Source of the DNA: Rubrivivax sp.
Lineage (GTDB): Bacteria; Pseudomonadota; Gammaproteobacteria; Burkholderiales; Burkholderiaceae_C
Direction: 5' to 3'
Assembly (NCBI GenBank): GCA_027489455.1
Contig: JAIXZR010000028.1
Coordinates: 1 to 64,000, forward strand
Length of the DNA: 64,000 nucleotides
The stretch's first letter is position 1, and the number at the start of each line of letters is the position of its first letter. This document shows positions 48,070-59,565 of this stretch, piece by piece. Made by a program: the position numbers and the translations under genes. Below the pieces are notes generated by a model. That model did not search any database, was not told where the DNA came from, and worked only from the letters and a program-made list of their open reading frames with translations.

Positions 48070-48765
48070 TCAGATCTCAGTCTGTTCGGAGATCTCCAGT
48101 GCGTCGTCCACCTCGATGCCGAGGTATCGCACCGTTGACTCGAGCTTGGAGTGACCCAGCAGCAACTGGACCGCGCGCAGGTTTTTCGTACGCCGGTAGA
48201 TCAGCGTCGCCTTGGTTCGCCGCATCGAGTGTGTCCCGTACTCTGCCGGATCCAGGCTAAGCTCCTCGACCCAACCTTCAAGGATGCGAGCGTACTGCCG
48301 CGTGCCCAAGTGCGGTGAGGCGTGAATGCGGCTGGGGAAGACAAAGTCGTCGGACTTCAATCTGGCCTGCTTGATCCACTTCTGCACCGCCTCGCGGGTG
48401 GCCGCCGTGATCTCAAACTGCACCGGGCGCTGCGTCTTGTGCTGCTTCACCATGGCGCGAGAGGCGACTTGGTCACCGTGGCAGATGTCCCGGACCTTGG
48501 TGCTGACGAGATCGCAGCCGCGCAGCTTGCTGTCGAGGCCGAGATTGAAGAGTGCGAGCTCACGAACCCGGCTCTCCATCTGCAGGCGAAGCCGGAGGGC
48601 CCAGATGTCCTTCAGCTTGAACGGCGCCTTCTGGCCGACAACCTTGCCTTTGTTCCACGGCTCGCGATGAACAGCGCTCGAAATGGATTCCATGATGGAC
48701 GCCCATGAAGTTGAGGGTCCGCCAAGATGCGCCGGTCCGTCGTTGCACACCTTGTCATGAGTCAA
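48070..48765 (-). CDS. Tyrosine-type recombinase/integrase
   Basis: THSMRRTKATLIYRRTKNLRAVQLLLGHSKLESTVRYLGIEVDDAL (HxxR...GH...Y). Confidence 0.85.
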   Translation of the reverse strand: MTHDKVCNDGPAHLGGPSTSWASIMESISSAVHREPWNKGKVVGQKAPFKLKDIWALRLRLQMESRVRELALFNLGLDSKLRGCDLVSTKVRDICHGDQVASRAMVKQHKTQRPVQFEITAATREAVQKWIKQARLKSDDFVFPSRIHASPHLGTRQYARILEGWVEELSLDPAEYGTHSMRRTKATLIYRRTKNLRAVQLLLGHSKLESTVRYLGIEVDDALEISEQTEI

Positions 48766-49035
48766 ATCAGCCGCGCGACGCCGGCAAGGGTCCGGTGTCG
48801 GCTTTGAGGTACCGCCTGGTACTCACGCTGCCGGCCACTACCGGTCGGTCGCCCCGCACGCCCAGTCGTGGCCACGGCGAGCACCTGAACGACAGGTTTC
48901 CGGCGACGAGTCTGGGCCAGTCTTCGGCTCGTCCCGGCCACAAGCGGACCTAGTCGCGAGCGTGAAAGATCGGTCGTTCGCTTGCTCGACACCGTCCTTC
49001 GGCGCTTAGGCACAGTTTGCGCTATCGTTTACAAG

Positions 49036-49452
49036 GTGAATTTCAGCAAGCTCCTTCGTTCGCGCCTGATCGGCATCTTGTCGGTGGCTTTGCTGCTATC
49101 GCAGATCGCCTTGGCTGCTTACGCCTGCCCGGCAGTTGGCGAGCGGGCCGACTCAGCCGACATGGCAGCAATGGCGGGGATGCCTTGCGCTGAGATGATG
49201 GCGGCCGGGCTGCCGCTCGACCCCGATCAGCCGACGCTGTGCATGCAGCACTGCCAGTTCGGCTCGACCACGCAGGTCGTCGACCACGTACCGGCGGTGT
49301 TCGCGCCGGTGACGGCTTTCCCCGCGCTGCTCACCGTCTCTGGCGATGACCGGCTAGACCTCGGGCTGAGGTCCTGGGCCGAGGACGAGCGCCTGCGTGA
49401 CCGACCTCCGCCGCTCGCTCTCAGCATCGCGCACTGCTGCTATCGCATTTGA
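49036..49452 (+). CDS. Hypothetical protein of copper-resistance cluster (start uncertain)
   Basis: Signal-like RSRLIGILSVALLLSQIALAAYACP; Met/Cys-containing ADMAAMAGMPCAEMMAAG, CMQHCQFG; upstream of cus-like genes. Confidence 0.55.
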   Translation: MNFSKLLRSRLIGILSVALLLSQIALAAYACPAVGERADSADMAAMAGMPCAEMMAAGLPLDPDQPTLCMQHCQFGSTTQVVDHVPAVFAPVTAFPALLTVSGDDRLDLGLRSWAEDERLRDRPPPLALSIAHCCYRI

Positions 49453-49521
49453 CCTCCTGAAGTCGCCCGCTTGATCGGTCGCGGCGCTGTCGCGGCCCGG
49501 TTCCGGACTTCAGGAGTTCCC

Positions 49522-50826
49522 ATGATTTCGACCCTGCCCCGGAGGCCAGATGGCCTCCGTCTGGCTTCATCGCTCGTGCTATGGCTGGCCTTGGGCGCTG
49601 CGCCTGCCTTTGCTCAGACCTCGCTCTCCTTGGAGAGCGCCGTCGCCGAAGCCGCCGTGCGCTCGCGGCTCGTGAACGCCATCGAGTCGCAGGCCCAGGC
49701 TGCGCGCGAGATGGCTGCGGCTGCGGGCCAGCTGCCCGACCCGCTGCTCAAGCTCGGCCTGAACAACCTGCCGATCGACGGCCCGGACCGCTACAGCGTC
49801 ACCCGCGACTTCATGACGATGCGCTCCGTCGGCGTCATGCAGGAACTGACCCGGGCCGACAAGCGCAGCGCCCGCGCGCGCCGTGCCGAACGCGAGGTCG
49901 ATCTGGCCCAGGTCGCGCGCCAGGCCACCATCGCAGACCTGCAGCGGGACGCCGCGACGGCCTGGCTCGAACGTTCGTACTTGGAATCGATGCGCGAGCT
50001 GCTGCAGGCGCAGATTGCCCAGGCAGAACTTCAGGTCCAGGCTGCCGAGACGCTGTACCGCAGCGGCAAGGGCTCGCAGGCTGAGGTCTTCGCCGCGCGC
50101 GGATCGGTCGAGCAGCTGCGCGACGGGCTGGCACAGGCAGAGCGCCAGATCGCGGTCGCGACCACCCAGCTGGGGCGGTGGGTGGGTGAAGGCGCACGGC
50201 TGCCGCTGGCGCCACGTCCTGCGCTCACGCTGCCTGCATGGACCGAAGGTGCCCTGGCGGAGCACCTGACCCAGCACCCCCAGATCGCCGCTGCAGCGCA
50301 GCAAGAGGCCATCGCCGACAGCGACGCCGCCGTGGCGCGTGCCGCGCGATCGTCGGACTGGAGCGTCGAGCTGATGGTCAGCCAGCGTGGCCCGGCCTAC
50401 TCCAACATGGTGTCGATCAATCTGTCGGTGCCGCTGCAGTGGGACCAGAAGAACCGGCAGGACCGCGAACTCGCGGCGCGGCTGGCCGGCATCGACGAGG
50501 CGCGAGCCCGTCGCGAGGAACTGCAGCGCGCCCACGAAGCCGAGGTGCGCGCCATGCTCCAGGAGTGGCGCAGCCACGAGGATCGATTGCGTCGCTACGA
50601 CGCTTCGCTGTTGCCGCTGGCGACCCAGCGCAGCGAAGCCGCGCTGGTGGCCTACCGCAGCGGCACCGGTCCGTTGCCGGCCGTGCTCGATGCGCGCCGC
50701 AGCGAAGTGGACGTGCGCATGGAGCGCCTGCGCATCGAGATGGACGGGGCCCGGGTCTGGGCTCAACTGAACTATTTGCTGCCGTCCCACGACGGCGCCC
50801 AAGCCAAGCCGGAGGCGGCACGATGA
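49522..50826 (+). CDS. TolC family outer membrane efflux protein (CusC-like)
   Basis: Signal LALGAAPAFAQ; SLSLESAVAEAAVRSRLVNAIESQAQAA; AVLDARRSEVDVRMERLRIEMDGARVWAQLNYLLP. Confidence 0.88.
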   Translation: MISTLPRRPDGLRLASSLVLWLALGAAPAFAQTSLSLESAVAEAAVRSRLVNAIESQAQAAREMAAAAGQLPDPLLKLGLNNLPIDGPDRYSVTRDFMTMRSVGVMQELTRADKRSARARRAEREVDLAQVARQATIADLQRDAATAWLERSYLESMRELLQAQIAQAELQVQAAETLYRSGKGSQAEVFAARGSVEQLRDGLAQAERQIAVATTQLGRWVGEGARLPLAPRPALTLPAWTEGALAEHLTQHPQIAAAAQQEAIADSDAAVARAARSSDWSVELMVSQRGPAYSNMVSINLSVPLQWDQKNRQDRELAARLAGIDEARARREELQRAHEAEVRAMLQEWRSHEDRLRRYDASLLPLATQRSEAALVAYRSGTGPLPAVLDARRSEVDVRMERLRIEMDGARVWAQLNYLLPSHDGAQAKPEAAR

Positions 50827-52451
50827 ACACCCGAAACACCTTGTTGACGGCCGTCGTGGCCGTCGCGCTGGCCGCGGGAGGCTTTGCGCTCTACCAGATC
50901 GGCATGCACCGCGGCATGGGCCAGGCGGGCGCCGGAGCAGCTACTGCGTCCGGCTCGCCGGCCGCAGAAGACCCGACCAGCAGCATCGCCGCCGGCGAGG
51001 CAGCGACGCGCCGCCACATCAAGGAAGGGATCAAGGCCGGCGAGATCGACCCTGCCACGGGCAAACCCGTCCTCTACTACCACGACCCCATGGTGCCGGG
51101 TAAGCGCTTCGACGCGCCGGCCAAGTCGCCGTTCATGGACATGATGCTGGTGCCGGTGTACGGCGGTGCCGGTGGTGACGACCAGGGCACGGTCACGGTG
51201 AGCCCGCGCATCCAGCAGAACCTGGGCGTGCGCACCGCCGAGGTCGTGGAGGGCACGCTGCAGCCGATGGTCAGCGCCGTCGGCAGCATCGCCTGGAACG
51301 AGCGCGACCAGTCGGTGGTGCAGGCCCGGGCGATGGGCTACATCGAGAAGCTGCATGTGCGAGCCACGCTCGATCGCGTGCGCGCGGGCCAGCCCTTCGC
51401 CGAACTCTACGTGCCCGAGTGGGTGGCGGCGCAGGAGGAGTACCTCGCGGTCAAGCGCTTCGCGAAGGATGATGCGGGGCTGGCAGCTGCAGCCCGCCAG
51501 CGCCTGCTGCTGGCCGGCATGAGCGAAGCGCAGGTCGCGCGTGTCGATGCGGCGGGCACCGTGCAGCCGCGCATCACGCTGGTCGCACCGTCGAGCGGCG
51601 TAGTGGCTGAACTCGTGGCCCGTGAGGGCATGACGGTGAGCCCGGGGATGATGCTGGCCCGCATCAACGGCCTGGCCAGCGTCTGGGCACTCGCCGAGCT
51701 GCCCGAAAGTCAGGCCGCCCTGGTGCGGCCCGGCAGCCAGGTCGAGGCGCGCAGCCCCGGCGTCCCCGGGGCGGCGTTCCGCGGCAGCGTTCAGGCGCTG
51801 CTGCCCGAAGTGAACATGACCACGCGCACGCTGAAGGCGCGCGTGCAGTTCGCCAACCCCAGCGGTCAGTTGGTCCCTGGCCTGTTCGTCACGATGCAGT
51901 TCATGGACACCCGCGCGGGCAAGGCGCTGCTGGTGCCGACCGAGGCGGTGATCCAGACCGGCCGGCGCGCGGTAGTGATGGTGGCTGAAGAGGGCGGGCG
52001 GTTTGCTCCGGTCGACGTGGAGACAGGCCTGGAGACCGGCGGCCAGACCGAGATCAAGCGCGGCCTGAAGGCGGGCCAGCGCGTCGTCGTCTCGTCGCAG
52101 TTCCTGATCGACTCCGAAGCCAGCCTGAAGGGTGTCGAGGCGCGGCTCAACAACCAGCCGGCGCCGACGGCGGCCAACACCGCCCAGCGCCACAGCGCCC
52201 AGGGCCTGATCGAGTCGCTGGACCGCGAAAGCGTCACGCTGAGTCACGGCCCGATCCCGAGCGTCGGCATGGGCGCGATGACGATGGAGTTCAAGCTGCC
52301 GCCGCCCAATCGGCTGCCGCGTGGCCTGGCGGTGGGCGACCGCGTCGACTTCGAGTTCTATGTCGACCCGACCGATGGCCCGACGGTGACCACGCTGACG
52401 CTGCTGCCGCCGGCTGCACCTGCTGCCGCCGCACCGGGAGCGTCGCGATGA
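50823..52451 (+). CDS. CusB-like RND periplasmic adaptor with N-terminal metal-binding motif and C-terminal CusF-like domain
   Basis: [54 protein letters not shown]-terminal [36 protein letters not shown] (CusF-like). Confidence 0.9.
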   Translation: MNTRNTLLTAVVAVALAAGGFALYQIGMHRGMGQAGAGAATASGSPAAEDPTSSIAAGEAATRRHIKEGIKAGEIDPATGKPVLYYHDPMVPGKRFDAPAKSPFMDMMLVPVYGGAGGDDQGTVTVSPRIQQNLGVRTAEVVEGTLQPMVSAVGSIAWNERDQSVVQARAMGYIEKLHVRATLDRVRAGQPFAELYVPEWVAAQEEYLAVKRFAKDDAGLAAAARQRLLLAGMSEAQVARVDAAGTVQPRITLVAPSSGVVAELVAREGMTVSPGMMLARINGLASVWALAELPESQAALVRPGSQVEARSPGVPGAAFRGSVQALLPEVNMTTRTLKARVQFANPSGQLVPGLFVTMQFMDTRAGKALLVPTEAVIQTGRRAVVMVAEEGGRFAPVDVETGLETGGQTEIKRGLKAGQRVVVSSQFLIDSEASLKGVEARLNNQPAPTAANTAQRHSAQGLIESLDRESVTLSHGPIPSVGMGAMTMEFKLPPPNRLPRGLAVGDRVDFEFYVDPTDGPTVTTLTLLPPAAPAAAAPGASR

Positions 52452-55400
52452 TCGCCGCGCTGATCCGCTGGTCCATCGTCAACCGCTTCCTGGTGCTGCT
52501 GGCCACGGTGATCGTGACCGCCTGGGGCCTGTGGGCGGTGCAGCGTACGCCGCTCGACGCGCTGCCCGATCTCTCGGACGTGCAGGTGATCATCCGCACG
52601 CCCTACCCGGGGCAGGCGCCGCGCATCGTCGAGAACCAGGTCACCTATCCGCTGACGACGACCATGTTGTCGGTGCCGGGGGCGAAGGTCGTGCGTGGCT
52701 ACTCCTTCTTCGGCGACAGCTTCGTCTACGTGCTGTTCGACGACGGCACCGACCCGTACTGGGCACGCTCCCGAGTGCTGGAGTACCTGAACCAGGTGCA
52801 AGGGCGACTGCCCGCTGCCGCGAAGCCGGCGCTCGGGCCGGACGCCACCGGTGTGGGCTGGATCTACCAGTACGCGCTGGTGGACCGCAACGGCACGATG
52901 GACGCCGGCCAGCTGCGCGCGCTGCAGGATTGGTTCCTGAAGTACGAGCTGAAGACCGTGCCGAACGTCGCCGAGGTTGCGTCGGTCGGCGGCATGGTGC
53001 GCCAGTACCAGGTGCTGCTCGACCCCGACAAGCTGGCGGCCTACAACGTGCCGCACGGTGCGGTGATCGACGCGATCCGCAACGCCAACCAGGAGGCCGG
53101 CGGCTCGGTGCTGGAGCTGGGTGAAGCCGAGTACGTCGTGCGCGCCTCGGGCCTGCTGGCGACGCTGGACGACTTCCGCAAGATCCCGCTCAGCGCCACC
53201 GACGCCGGCGTCAGCGTGCGCCTGGGCGACGTGGCGCGCGTGCAGGTCGGACCTGAGATGCGGCGTGGCATCGGCGAGCTCGACGGCGAGGGCGAGGCCA
53301 CCGGCGGCGTGATCGTGATGCGCTCGGGCAAGAACGCGCTGGAGACGATTGCCGCCGTCAAGGCCAAGATCGCGTCGCTGCAGGCCAGCCTGCCCAAGGG
53401 CGTGGAGATCGTGCCGACCTACGACCGCTCCAGCCTGATCGAGCGCGCCGTGGAGAACCTCAGCCACAAGCTGATCGAGGAGTTCATCGTCGTCGCGGTG
53501 GTGTGTCTGGTCTTCCTGTTCCACCTGCGCTCGGCCTTCGTCGCGATCGTGACGCTGCCGCTGGGCATCCTGGCGAGCTTCATCGTCATGCACTACCAGG
53601 GCGTGAATGCGAACGTGATGTCGCTCGGCGGCATCGCCATCGCGATCGGGGCCATGGTCGATGCGGCGGTGGTGATGATCGAAAACGCACACAAGCACAT
53701 CGAGGCCTGGCGGCACGAGCATCCCGGTGAGGACCTGAAGGGCGAAGCGCAATGGCGCGTGGTCGGCGACGCGGCGGTCGAAGTCGGCCCGGCGCTGTTC
53801 TTCTCGCTGCTGATCATCACGTTGAGCTTCATCCCCGTGTTCACGCTGGAGGCGCAGGAGGGGCGTCTCTTCTCGCCACTGGCCTACACCAAGACCTATG
53901 CGATGGCGGCCTCGGCCGGGCTGGCGGTGACGCTGGTGCCGGTGTTGATGGGCTACCTGATCCGCGGGCGAATCCCCGACGAGCGGCGCAACCCGCTAAA
54001 CCGCGCGCTGATCGCGATCTACCGGCCGCTGCTCGACGGCGTGCTGGCGTGGCCGAAGGCGACGATCGCGGTGGCGCTGCTGCTGCTGGCCAGCACCGCC
54101 TGGCCGATCCTGAAGATCGGCGGCGAGTTCATGCCGCCGCTGGACGAAGGCGATCTGCTCTACATGCCGACTGCTCTGCCGGGGCTGTCTGCGGGCAAGG
54201 CGGCCGAGTTGCTGCAGCAGACCGACCGGCTGATCAAGACCCTGCACGAAGTGCAATCGGTCTACGGCAAGGCCGGCCGTGCCGAGACCGCCACCGACCC
54301 GGCACCGATGGAGATGTTCGAGACCACGATCCAGTTCAAGCCGAAGAGCCAATGGCGCGACGGCATGACCAGCGACAGGCTGGTCGAGGAGCTGGACCGC
54401 ATCGTCAAGGTGCCGGGGCTGTCGAACATCTGGGTGCCGCCGATCCGCAACCGCATCGACATGCTGGCCACCGGCATCAAGAGCCCGGTCGGCGTGAAGG
54501 TGGCCGGCACCGACCTGGCCGAGATCGACCGCATCGCCGGCGAGATCGAGAAGGCGGTGAAAGGCGTGCCCGGTGTCAGCAGCGCACTGGCCGAGCGGCT
54601 GACCGGCGGGCGCTATGTCGACGTGAACATCAACCGCGATGCAGCGGCGCGCTACGGCATGAACATCAGTGACGTGCAGTCGGTGATCAGTGCGGCGGTC
54701 GGCGGCGACAACGTCGGCGAGACGGTCGAGGGCCTGCAGCGCTTCCCGATCAACGTGCGCTACCCGCGCGAGGTCCGCGATTCGCTTCAGAAGCTGCGCC
54801 AGCTGCCCGTCCTCACCCCTCGCGGCGCACGCATCGTGCTTTCGGACGTGGCCGAGCTGCGCATCACCGACGGCCCGCCGATGCTGCGCAGCGAGAACGC
54901 TCGCCTGGCGGGCTTCGTCTACGTCGACATCCGCGGGCGCGACCTGAAGTCCGCGGTGATCGACATGCAGAAGGCGGTGGCCGAGCAGGTGAAGCTGACG
55001 CCCGGCTACTCGGTCTCGTGGTCGGGACAGTTCGAGTTCCTCGAGCGCGCCACGGCCAAGCTGAAGGTGGTGGTGCCCTTCACGCTGGGCATCATCTTCG
55101 TGCTGCTCTACCTGACCTTCCGGCGCTTCGACGAGGCGCTGCTGATCCTGGCGACACTGCCCTTCGCGCTGATCGGCGGCTTCTGGCTGCTCTACCTTCT
55201 GGGCTACAACCTGAGCGTGGCCGGTGCGATCGGGTTCATCGCGCTGGCCGGCGTGGCCGCCGAGTTCGGCGTGATCATGCTGCTGTACCTGAAGCAGGCC
55301 TGGGAAGCGCGGCTGGCGCGAGGGCAGGGCGGTGACGCCGACCTGCTGGACGCCATCCGCGAAGGCGCGGTGCTGCGCGTGCGGCCGAAGGCCATGACGG

Positions 55401-55639
55401 TGGCCGTCATCATCGCCGGCTTGGTGCCCATCATGTTCGGCGGCGGCACCGGTTCCGAGGTGATGCAGCGCATCGCCGCGCCCATGGTCGGCGGAATGGT
55501 CACAGCGCCGCTGCTGTCGATGTTCGTCGTTCCCGCCATCTACCGGCTGATGCGAAGTCGCAAGCGTGCTGCTGCAGGCGAAGCGCCTGCCGATCGCGGC
55601 GATGCCTCGATGCCGGACCCGGTGACGTCAGCGGCGTGA
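52448..55639 (+). CDS. cusA: CusA/CzcA family heavy-metal RND efflux permease
   Basis: [89 protein letters not shown]. Confidence 0.95.
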   Translation: MIAALIRWSIVNRFLVLLATVIVTAWGLWAVQRTPLDALPDLSDVQVIIRTPYPGQAPRIVENQVTYPLTTTMLSVPGAKVVRGYSFFGDSFVYVLFDDGTDPYWARSRVLEYLNQVQGRLPAAAKPALGPDATGVGWIYQYALVDRNGTMDAGQLRALQDWFLKYELKTVPNVAEVASVGGMVRQYQVLLDPDKLAAYNVPHGAVIDAIRNANQEAGGSVLELGEAEYVVRASGLLATLDDFRKIPLSATDAGVSVRLGDVARVQVGPEMRRGIGELDGEGEATGGVIVMRSGKNALETIAAVKAKIASLQASLPKGVEIVPTYDRSSLIERAVENLSHKLIEEFIVVAVVCLVFLFHLRSAFVAIVTLPLGILASFIVMHYQGVNANVMSLGGIAIAIGAMVDAAVVMIENAHKHIEAWRHEHPGEDLKGEAQWRVVGDAAVEVGPALFFSLLIITLSFIPVFTLEAQEGRLFSPLAYTKTYAMAASAGLAVTLVPVLMGYLIRGRIPDERRNPLNRALIAIYRPLLDGVLAWPKATIAVALLLLASTAWPILKIGGEFMPPLDEGDLLYMPTALPGLSAGKAAELLQQTDRLIKTLHEVQSVYGKAGRAETATDPAPMEMFETTIQFKPKSQWRDGMTSDRLVEELDRIVKVPGLSNIWVPPIRNRIDMLATGIKSPVGVKVAGTDLAEIDRIAGEIEKAVKGVPGVSSALAERLTGGRYVDVNINRDAAARYGMNISDVQSVISAAVGGDNVGETVEGLQRFPINVRYPREVRDSLQKLRQLPVLTPRGARIVLSDVAELRITDGPPMLRSENARLAGFVYVDIRGRDLKSAVIDMQKAVAEQVKLTPGYSVSWSGQFEFLERATAKLKVVVPFTLGIIFVLLYLTFRRFDEALLILATLPFALIGGFWLLYLLGYNLSVAGAIGFIALAGVAAEFGVIMLLYLKQAWEARLARGQGGDADLLDAIREGAVLRVRPKAMTVAVIIAGLVPIMFGGGTGSEVMQRIAAPMVGGMVTAPLLSMFVVPAIYRLMRSRKRAAAGEAPADRGDASMPDPVTSAA

Positions 55640-55664
55640 GTACGACCGGCGGTGGGCTGCCGGA

Positions 55665-56021
55665 TCACCAGCCGCCGTCGGCCTTTCGCTTCGCCTTCGC
55701 AACTTCCTCTGCCACGAGGGCGGCGAGCTGGTCCGGCCCAAAGCTGGGCAGGCTGCAGCCGTTGACGAAGAAGGTAGGCGTCCGGCTCACCTGCAGGGCG
55801 GTGAGGTCCTCGACATCGTGAGCCAGCAGCGCCTGCATCTCGGGCCGGGCCATGTCCTCCCGCGCCCGCTCGATATCCAGGCCGGCGGACTTCGCGATCT
55901 CGAATGTGAGGTCGGGGTTCGGGCGCCCGTGGTCGGCCCAGGTCGGCTGCGCCTGCAGCACCGCTTCCAGCAGCGGCTGGTACTGGCCCTGGCGTTTGGC
56001 CGCTTCGAGCAGCGTCACCAC
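55665..56021 (-). pseudogene. DsbA-family thioredoxin-fold protein, N-terminally truncated
   Basis: VTLLEAAKRQGQYQPLLEAVLQAQPTWADHGRPNPDLTFEIAKSAGLD...LQVSRTPTFFVNGCSLPSFGPDQL retains cis-Pro region, lacks CxxC half. Confidence 0.65.
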
Positions 56022-56058
56022 CTGGTCGGAGCCCTGGCCGGCTGTAGCCCCGCTGCCG

Positions 56059-58374
56059 TCAGTCCACCTTCGCCGTCCGCAGGCGCAGGGCGTTGCCGAT
56101 CACGCTGACCGACGACAGCGCCATCGCCGCCGCGGCGACCACCGGGGACAGCAGCAGCCCAAAGAAGGGGTACAGCACGCCGGCGGCGAGCGGAATGCCG
56201 GCCACGTTGTAGGCGAAGCTCAGGAACAGGTTCTGCCGAATGTTCTTCATGGTCGCGTGCGACAGCGTGCGCGCCCGCACGATGCCCATCAGGTCGCCCT
56301 GGAGCAGGGTGATGCCCGAACTCTCCATCGCCACGTCGGTGCCGGTGCCCATCGCGATGCCGACGTCGGCTGCGGCCAGCGCGGGCGCATCGTTCACGCC
56401 ATCGCCGGCCATCGCGACCACGCGGCCCTCGGCCTTCAGCCGCTGCACGACCGAGGCCTTGTCCTCGGGGAAGACCTCGGCCACCACCTCGTCGATGCCG
56501 AGTTCGCGGCCGACTGCCTCGGCCGTGGTCTTGCCGTCGCCGGTCAGCATGACGATGCGCACGCCCGCGGCCTTGAGCGCCCGCAGGGCCTGACCCGTCG
56601 TCGCCTTGATCGGGTCGGCAATCGCCACGAAGCCCGCCAGCGCGCCGCCCACGCCGACGAAGATGACCGTCGCTGCCTTCTGGCGCTGCGCCTCCGCGGC
56701 GGCAACCTGGTTCGCCGTGTCGACGCCGTGCTCGGCGAGGAACTTCGCGCTGCCCGAAACGATGACCTGACCCTCGACAGTGCCGATGACACCCTTGCCG
56801 ACAGGCGAGTCGAAGTCCGTGACGGGCGACAGCGGCAGCTTGCGCTCCTGCGCGTCCATCACGATGGCCATCGCCAGCGGATGCTCGCTGGCGCGTTCGA
56901 CGCTCGCGAGCTTCTGCAGCACGGCGTCGGCGGTGAAGCCCGGCGCGGGCTCAATGTGGACGACCTTAGGCCGGCCCTCGGTCAGCGTCCCGGTCTTGTC
57001 GACGACCAGCGTGTCGACCTTCTCCATGCGTTCGAGTGCCTCCGCGTCGCGGATGAGCACGCCGTGCTGCGCGCCGCGGCCGACACCCACCATGATCGAC
57101 ATCGGCGTAGCCAGCCCCAACGCACAGGGGCAGGCGATGATCAGCACGGCCACCGCGGTGATCAGCGCGTAGCTGAACGCGGGCGAAGGCCCCCAGACCA
57201 GCCAGACGACGAAGGTCAGAGCGGCCACGCCGATCACGACGGGGACGAACCAGCCGGCCACCTCGTCGGCCATGCGCTGGATGGGGGCCCGGCTGCGCTG
57301 GGCGGCCGCGACCATGTGCACGATCTGCGACAGAAGGGTGTCGGCGCCGACCTTCTCGGCACGCATCACGAAGCCGCCGGTCTGGTTCAGCGTGCCGGCG
57401 GTGACCTTGGAGCCGACAGTCTTGGCTACCGGAATCGGCTCGCCGGTCACCATCGACTCGTCGACGTTGCCCTTGCCCTCGGTGAGTTCGCCGTCGACCG
57501 CCACCTTTTCGCCGGGGCGCACGCGCAGCAGGTCGCCGACCTGGATGGCGTCGACCTGGACGGTCTCGTCGCTGCCGTCGGCCTTCACCTTCACCGCCGT
57601 CTTCGGCGCCAGGCCCAGCAGGGCCTTGATGGCGCCCGAGGTCTTCTCCCGTGCGCGCAGCTCCAGCACCTGGCCGAGCAGCACGAGCACGGTGATCACC
57701 GCCGCCGCCTCGAAGTAGATCGCGACGGCTCCGTCTGCCATGCGCAGGTTCGCGGGGAACAGCTGCGGCGCCACCGTCCCGACGATGCTGTAGAGCCAGG
57801 CCGCGCCCGTGCCCAGGGCGATGAGCGAGAACATGTTCAGGCTGCGGTTCTTCACCGACGCGACGGCGCGCACGAAGAAGGGCCAGCCCGCCCAGAGCAC
57901 CACCGGCGTGCCCAGCAGCAGCTGGATCCAGTTCGACATCTGCTGGCCGAGCACGTGACTCAGGTTCGTCAGGTGGCCGCCCATCTCCAGCGCAAAGACC
58001 GGCACGGTCAGCGCGGTGCCGATCCAGAAGCGCTTCGTCATGTCGCGCAGCTCGGGGCTCTCGCCTTGATCGGCCGTCGCCAGCACGGGCTCGAGCGCCA
58101 TGCCGCAGATGGGGCAGCTCCCCGGTCCCCTCTGGCGAACCTGCGGATGCATCGGGCAGGTGTACTCGACCTGGCCTGGGTCGCCTCCAGGGACGGGCTT
58201 CGGTTGCGATGGTGTGTGGACGTGATGCCCGTGGTCGTGGTGGCCGTGCGCCGCGTGGTCGTGGTGCCCGCCCCTCATGACCGTGCCGTCGGGCATCACG
58301 TGGGTGCCCTCGGCCTCATGCGCGTGATGGGCGTGATGCGCGTGATCGTGGGTCGTGCTGCTGCGGTCGGGCAT
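56059..58374 (-). CDS. copA: Copper-translocating P-type ATPase
   Basis: [61 protein letters not shown] 58374 with AGGAGA SD; His-rich N-terminus. Confidence 0.93.
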   Translation of the reverse strand: MPDRSSTTHDHAHHAHHAHEAEGTHVMPDGTVMRGGHHDHAAHGHHDHGHHVHTPSQPKPVPGGDPGQVEYTCPMHPQVRQRGPGSCPICGMALEPVLATADQGESPELRDMTKRFWIGTALTVPVFALEMGGHLTNLSHVLGQQMSNWIQLLLGTPVVLWAGWPFFVRAVASVKNRSLNMFSLIALGTGAAWLYSIVGTVAPQLFPANLRMADGAVAIYFEAAAVITVLVLLGQVLELRAREKTSGAIKALLGLAPKTAVKVKADGSDETVQVDAIQVGDLLRVRPGEKVAVDGELTEGKGNVDESMVTGEPIPVAKTVGSKVTAGTLNQTGGFVMRAEKVGADTLLSQIVHMVAAAQRSRAPIQRMADEVAGWFVPVVIGVAALTFVVWLVWGPSPAFSYALITAVAVLIIACPCALGLATPMSIMVGVGRGAQHGVLIRDAEALERMEKVDTLVVDKTGTLTEGRPKVVHIEPAPGFTADAVLQKLASVERASEHPLAMAIVMDAQERKLPLSPVTDFDSPVGKGVIGTVEGQVIVSGSAKFLAEHGVDTANQVAAAEAQRQKAATVIFVGVGGALAGFVAIADPIKATTGQALRALKAAGVRIVMLTGDGKTTAEAVGRELGIDEVVAEVFPEDKASVVQRLKAEGRVVAMAGDGVNDAPALAAADVGIAMGTGTDVAMESSGITLLQGDLMGIVRARTLSHATMKNIRQNLFLSFAYNVAGIPLAAGVLYPFFGLLLSPVVAAAAMALSSVSVIGNALRLRTAKVD

Positions 58375-58435
58375 GGCGCTCTCCTGTTGTTGCTGGCAGT
58401 CTCGACCTTGTCCCGGTGGGAAGGTCAAGGGCGCG

Positions 58436-58726
58436 CTATCGAGCGGCGAAGACGACTGCAATCCACAGGCCGAGCGCGGCCAAGCCAAGCCAGCATAGCC
58501 AGAACAATGCCTGCTCCCACCAGAGGGGTGGACCGTCCCGACGTTCGAGGCGGACCTTCAGGGTCATGCCGAGGCCGTGGACGAATGCCCCACCAGCCAG
58601 CAGCGGCAGGGCATAGGCGCGGAGCAACTCCGGCAGCATCAACGCCGCGCCGGCGCCCAGAACGATGGCTCCCATCCCCGAGACCAGCTCGGCGGCCTTC
58701 ACGTGACCGCGAGGCCCGAGCTTCAT
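58436..58726 (-). CDS. Small membrane protein of the copper cluster
   Basis: [35 protein letters not shown]...[28 protein letters not shown]. Confidence 0.6.
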   Translation of the reverse strand: MKLGPRGHVKAAELVSGMGAIVLGAGAALMLPELLRAYALPLLAGGAFVHGLGMTLKVRLERRDGPPLWWEQALFWLCWLGLAALGLWIAVVFAAR

Positions 58727-58727
58727 G

Positions 58728-58964
58728 TCACGGCGGCGGTGTGCGGTCCTTGGGCTGCCCGTGGTCGCGATGGCCATGGTGCCCGTGCCCATGGAAGAAG
58801 TGCATCAGCGGGCATGCCAGCAGGAACAGGTAAGGGATGGCCTGCGTCACGTGCGTCAGATGCTCGGTGAGCAGGTAGTAGATGCCGACCGCGCCCGCGA
58901 CGAGCATGAATATGCCCAACGGCGAACGCCAGCGCGACGGTGGAGTGGGGTCCTGGGGATGCAT
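58728..58964 (-). CDS. DUF2933 domain protein
   Basis: GIFMLVAGAVGIYYLLTEHLTHVTQAIPYLFLLACPLMHFFHGHGHHGHRDH. Confidence 0.75.
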   Translation of the reverse strand: MHPQDPTPPSRWRSPLGIFMLVAGAVGIYYLLTEHLTHVTQAIPYLFLLACPLMHFFHGHGHHGHRDHGQPKDRTPPP

Positions 58965-58977
58965 GACCCGCCTCGAC

Positions 58978-59391
58978 CTACCTGGCCGCTGGCGCCTTCA
59001 TCGCCTCGCGGTCCATCATCATCTTCATCATCATTTCCATCATGTCCATGCGCTTGCCCATCATCTCGGGGCTCATCGGCATGCCGCCACCCATCCCCAT
59101 CCCACCCTTTCCGCCGCGCATTCGGCCCATCATGGCCATGTGGTCTTGCATGAGCTTCATGTGCTCCTGCATCAGCCTCGTTCGCTCATCCGGGGTCTTG
59201 GCGGCCATCATCCGGTCGTGCATCTCCTGCATCGACTTCATCATCGAGTCCATTTGTCCGGGCGTCGGTGACGCGGGACCGGCCGTTGCGGCGCCTGGCG
59301 GGTGATGGGCGGCGTGGTCCGGTTCCTTGGGGCCGGCGGCACAACCGGCCAGCACGAACGAGGTGCCAAGTACTGCCAGGGCGACTTTCAT
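58978..59391 (-). CDS. Met-rich putative lipoprotein
   Basis: Lipobox LAGC; MDSMMKSMQEMHDRMMAAK...EHMKLMQDHMAMMGRMRGGKGGMGMGGGMPMSPEMMGKRMDMMEMMMKMMMD. Confidence 0.65.
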   Translation of the reverse strand: MKVALAVLGTSFVLAGCAAGPKEPDHAAHHPPGAATAGPASPTPGQMDSMMKSMQEMHDRMMAAKTPDERTRLMQEHMKLMQDHMAMMGRMRGGKGGMGMGGGMPMSPEMMGKRMDMMEMMMKMMMDREAMKAPAAR

Positions 59392-59565
59392 GATGACCTC
59401 CTAGGATTTCGTTGACCAGTATGCGCACTGCACCGGCCCTGTGGACTTGACCTGCCTCAAGGTCTTCTGCACGGCCTCTTCAGCTGCGGCACCCGCAGCA
59501 GCTGCCCGTCTTGACGGGCTCTGCCACCACGGTGGTGGCCTGAACCGGCACCGGCGTCGTGGTTA

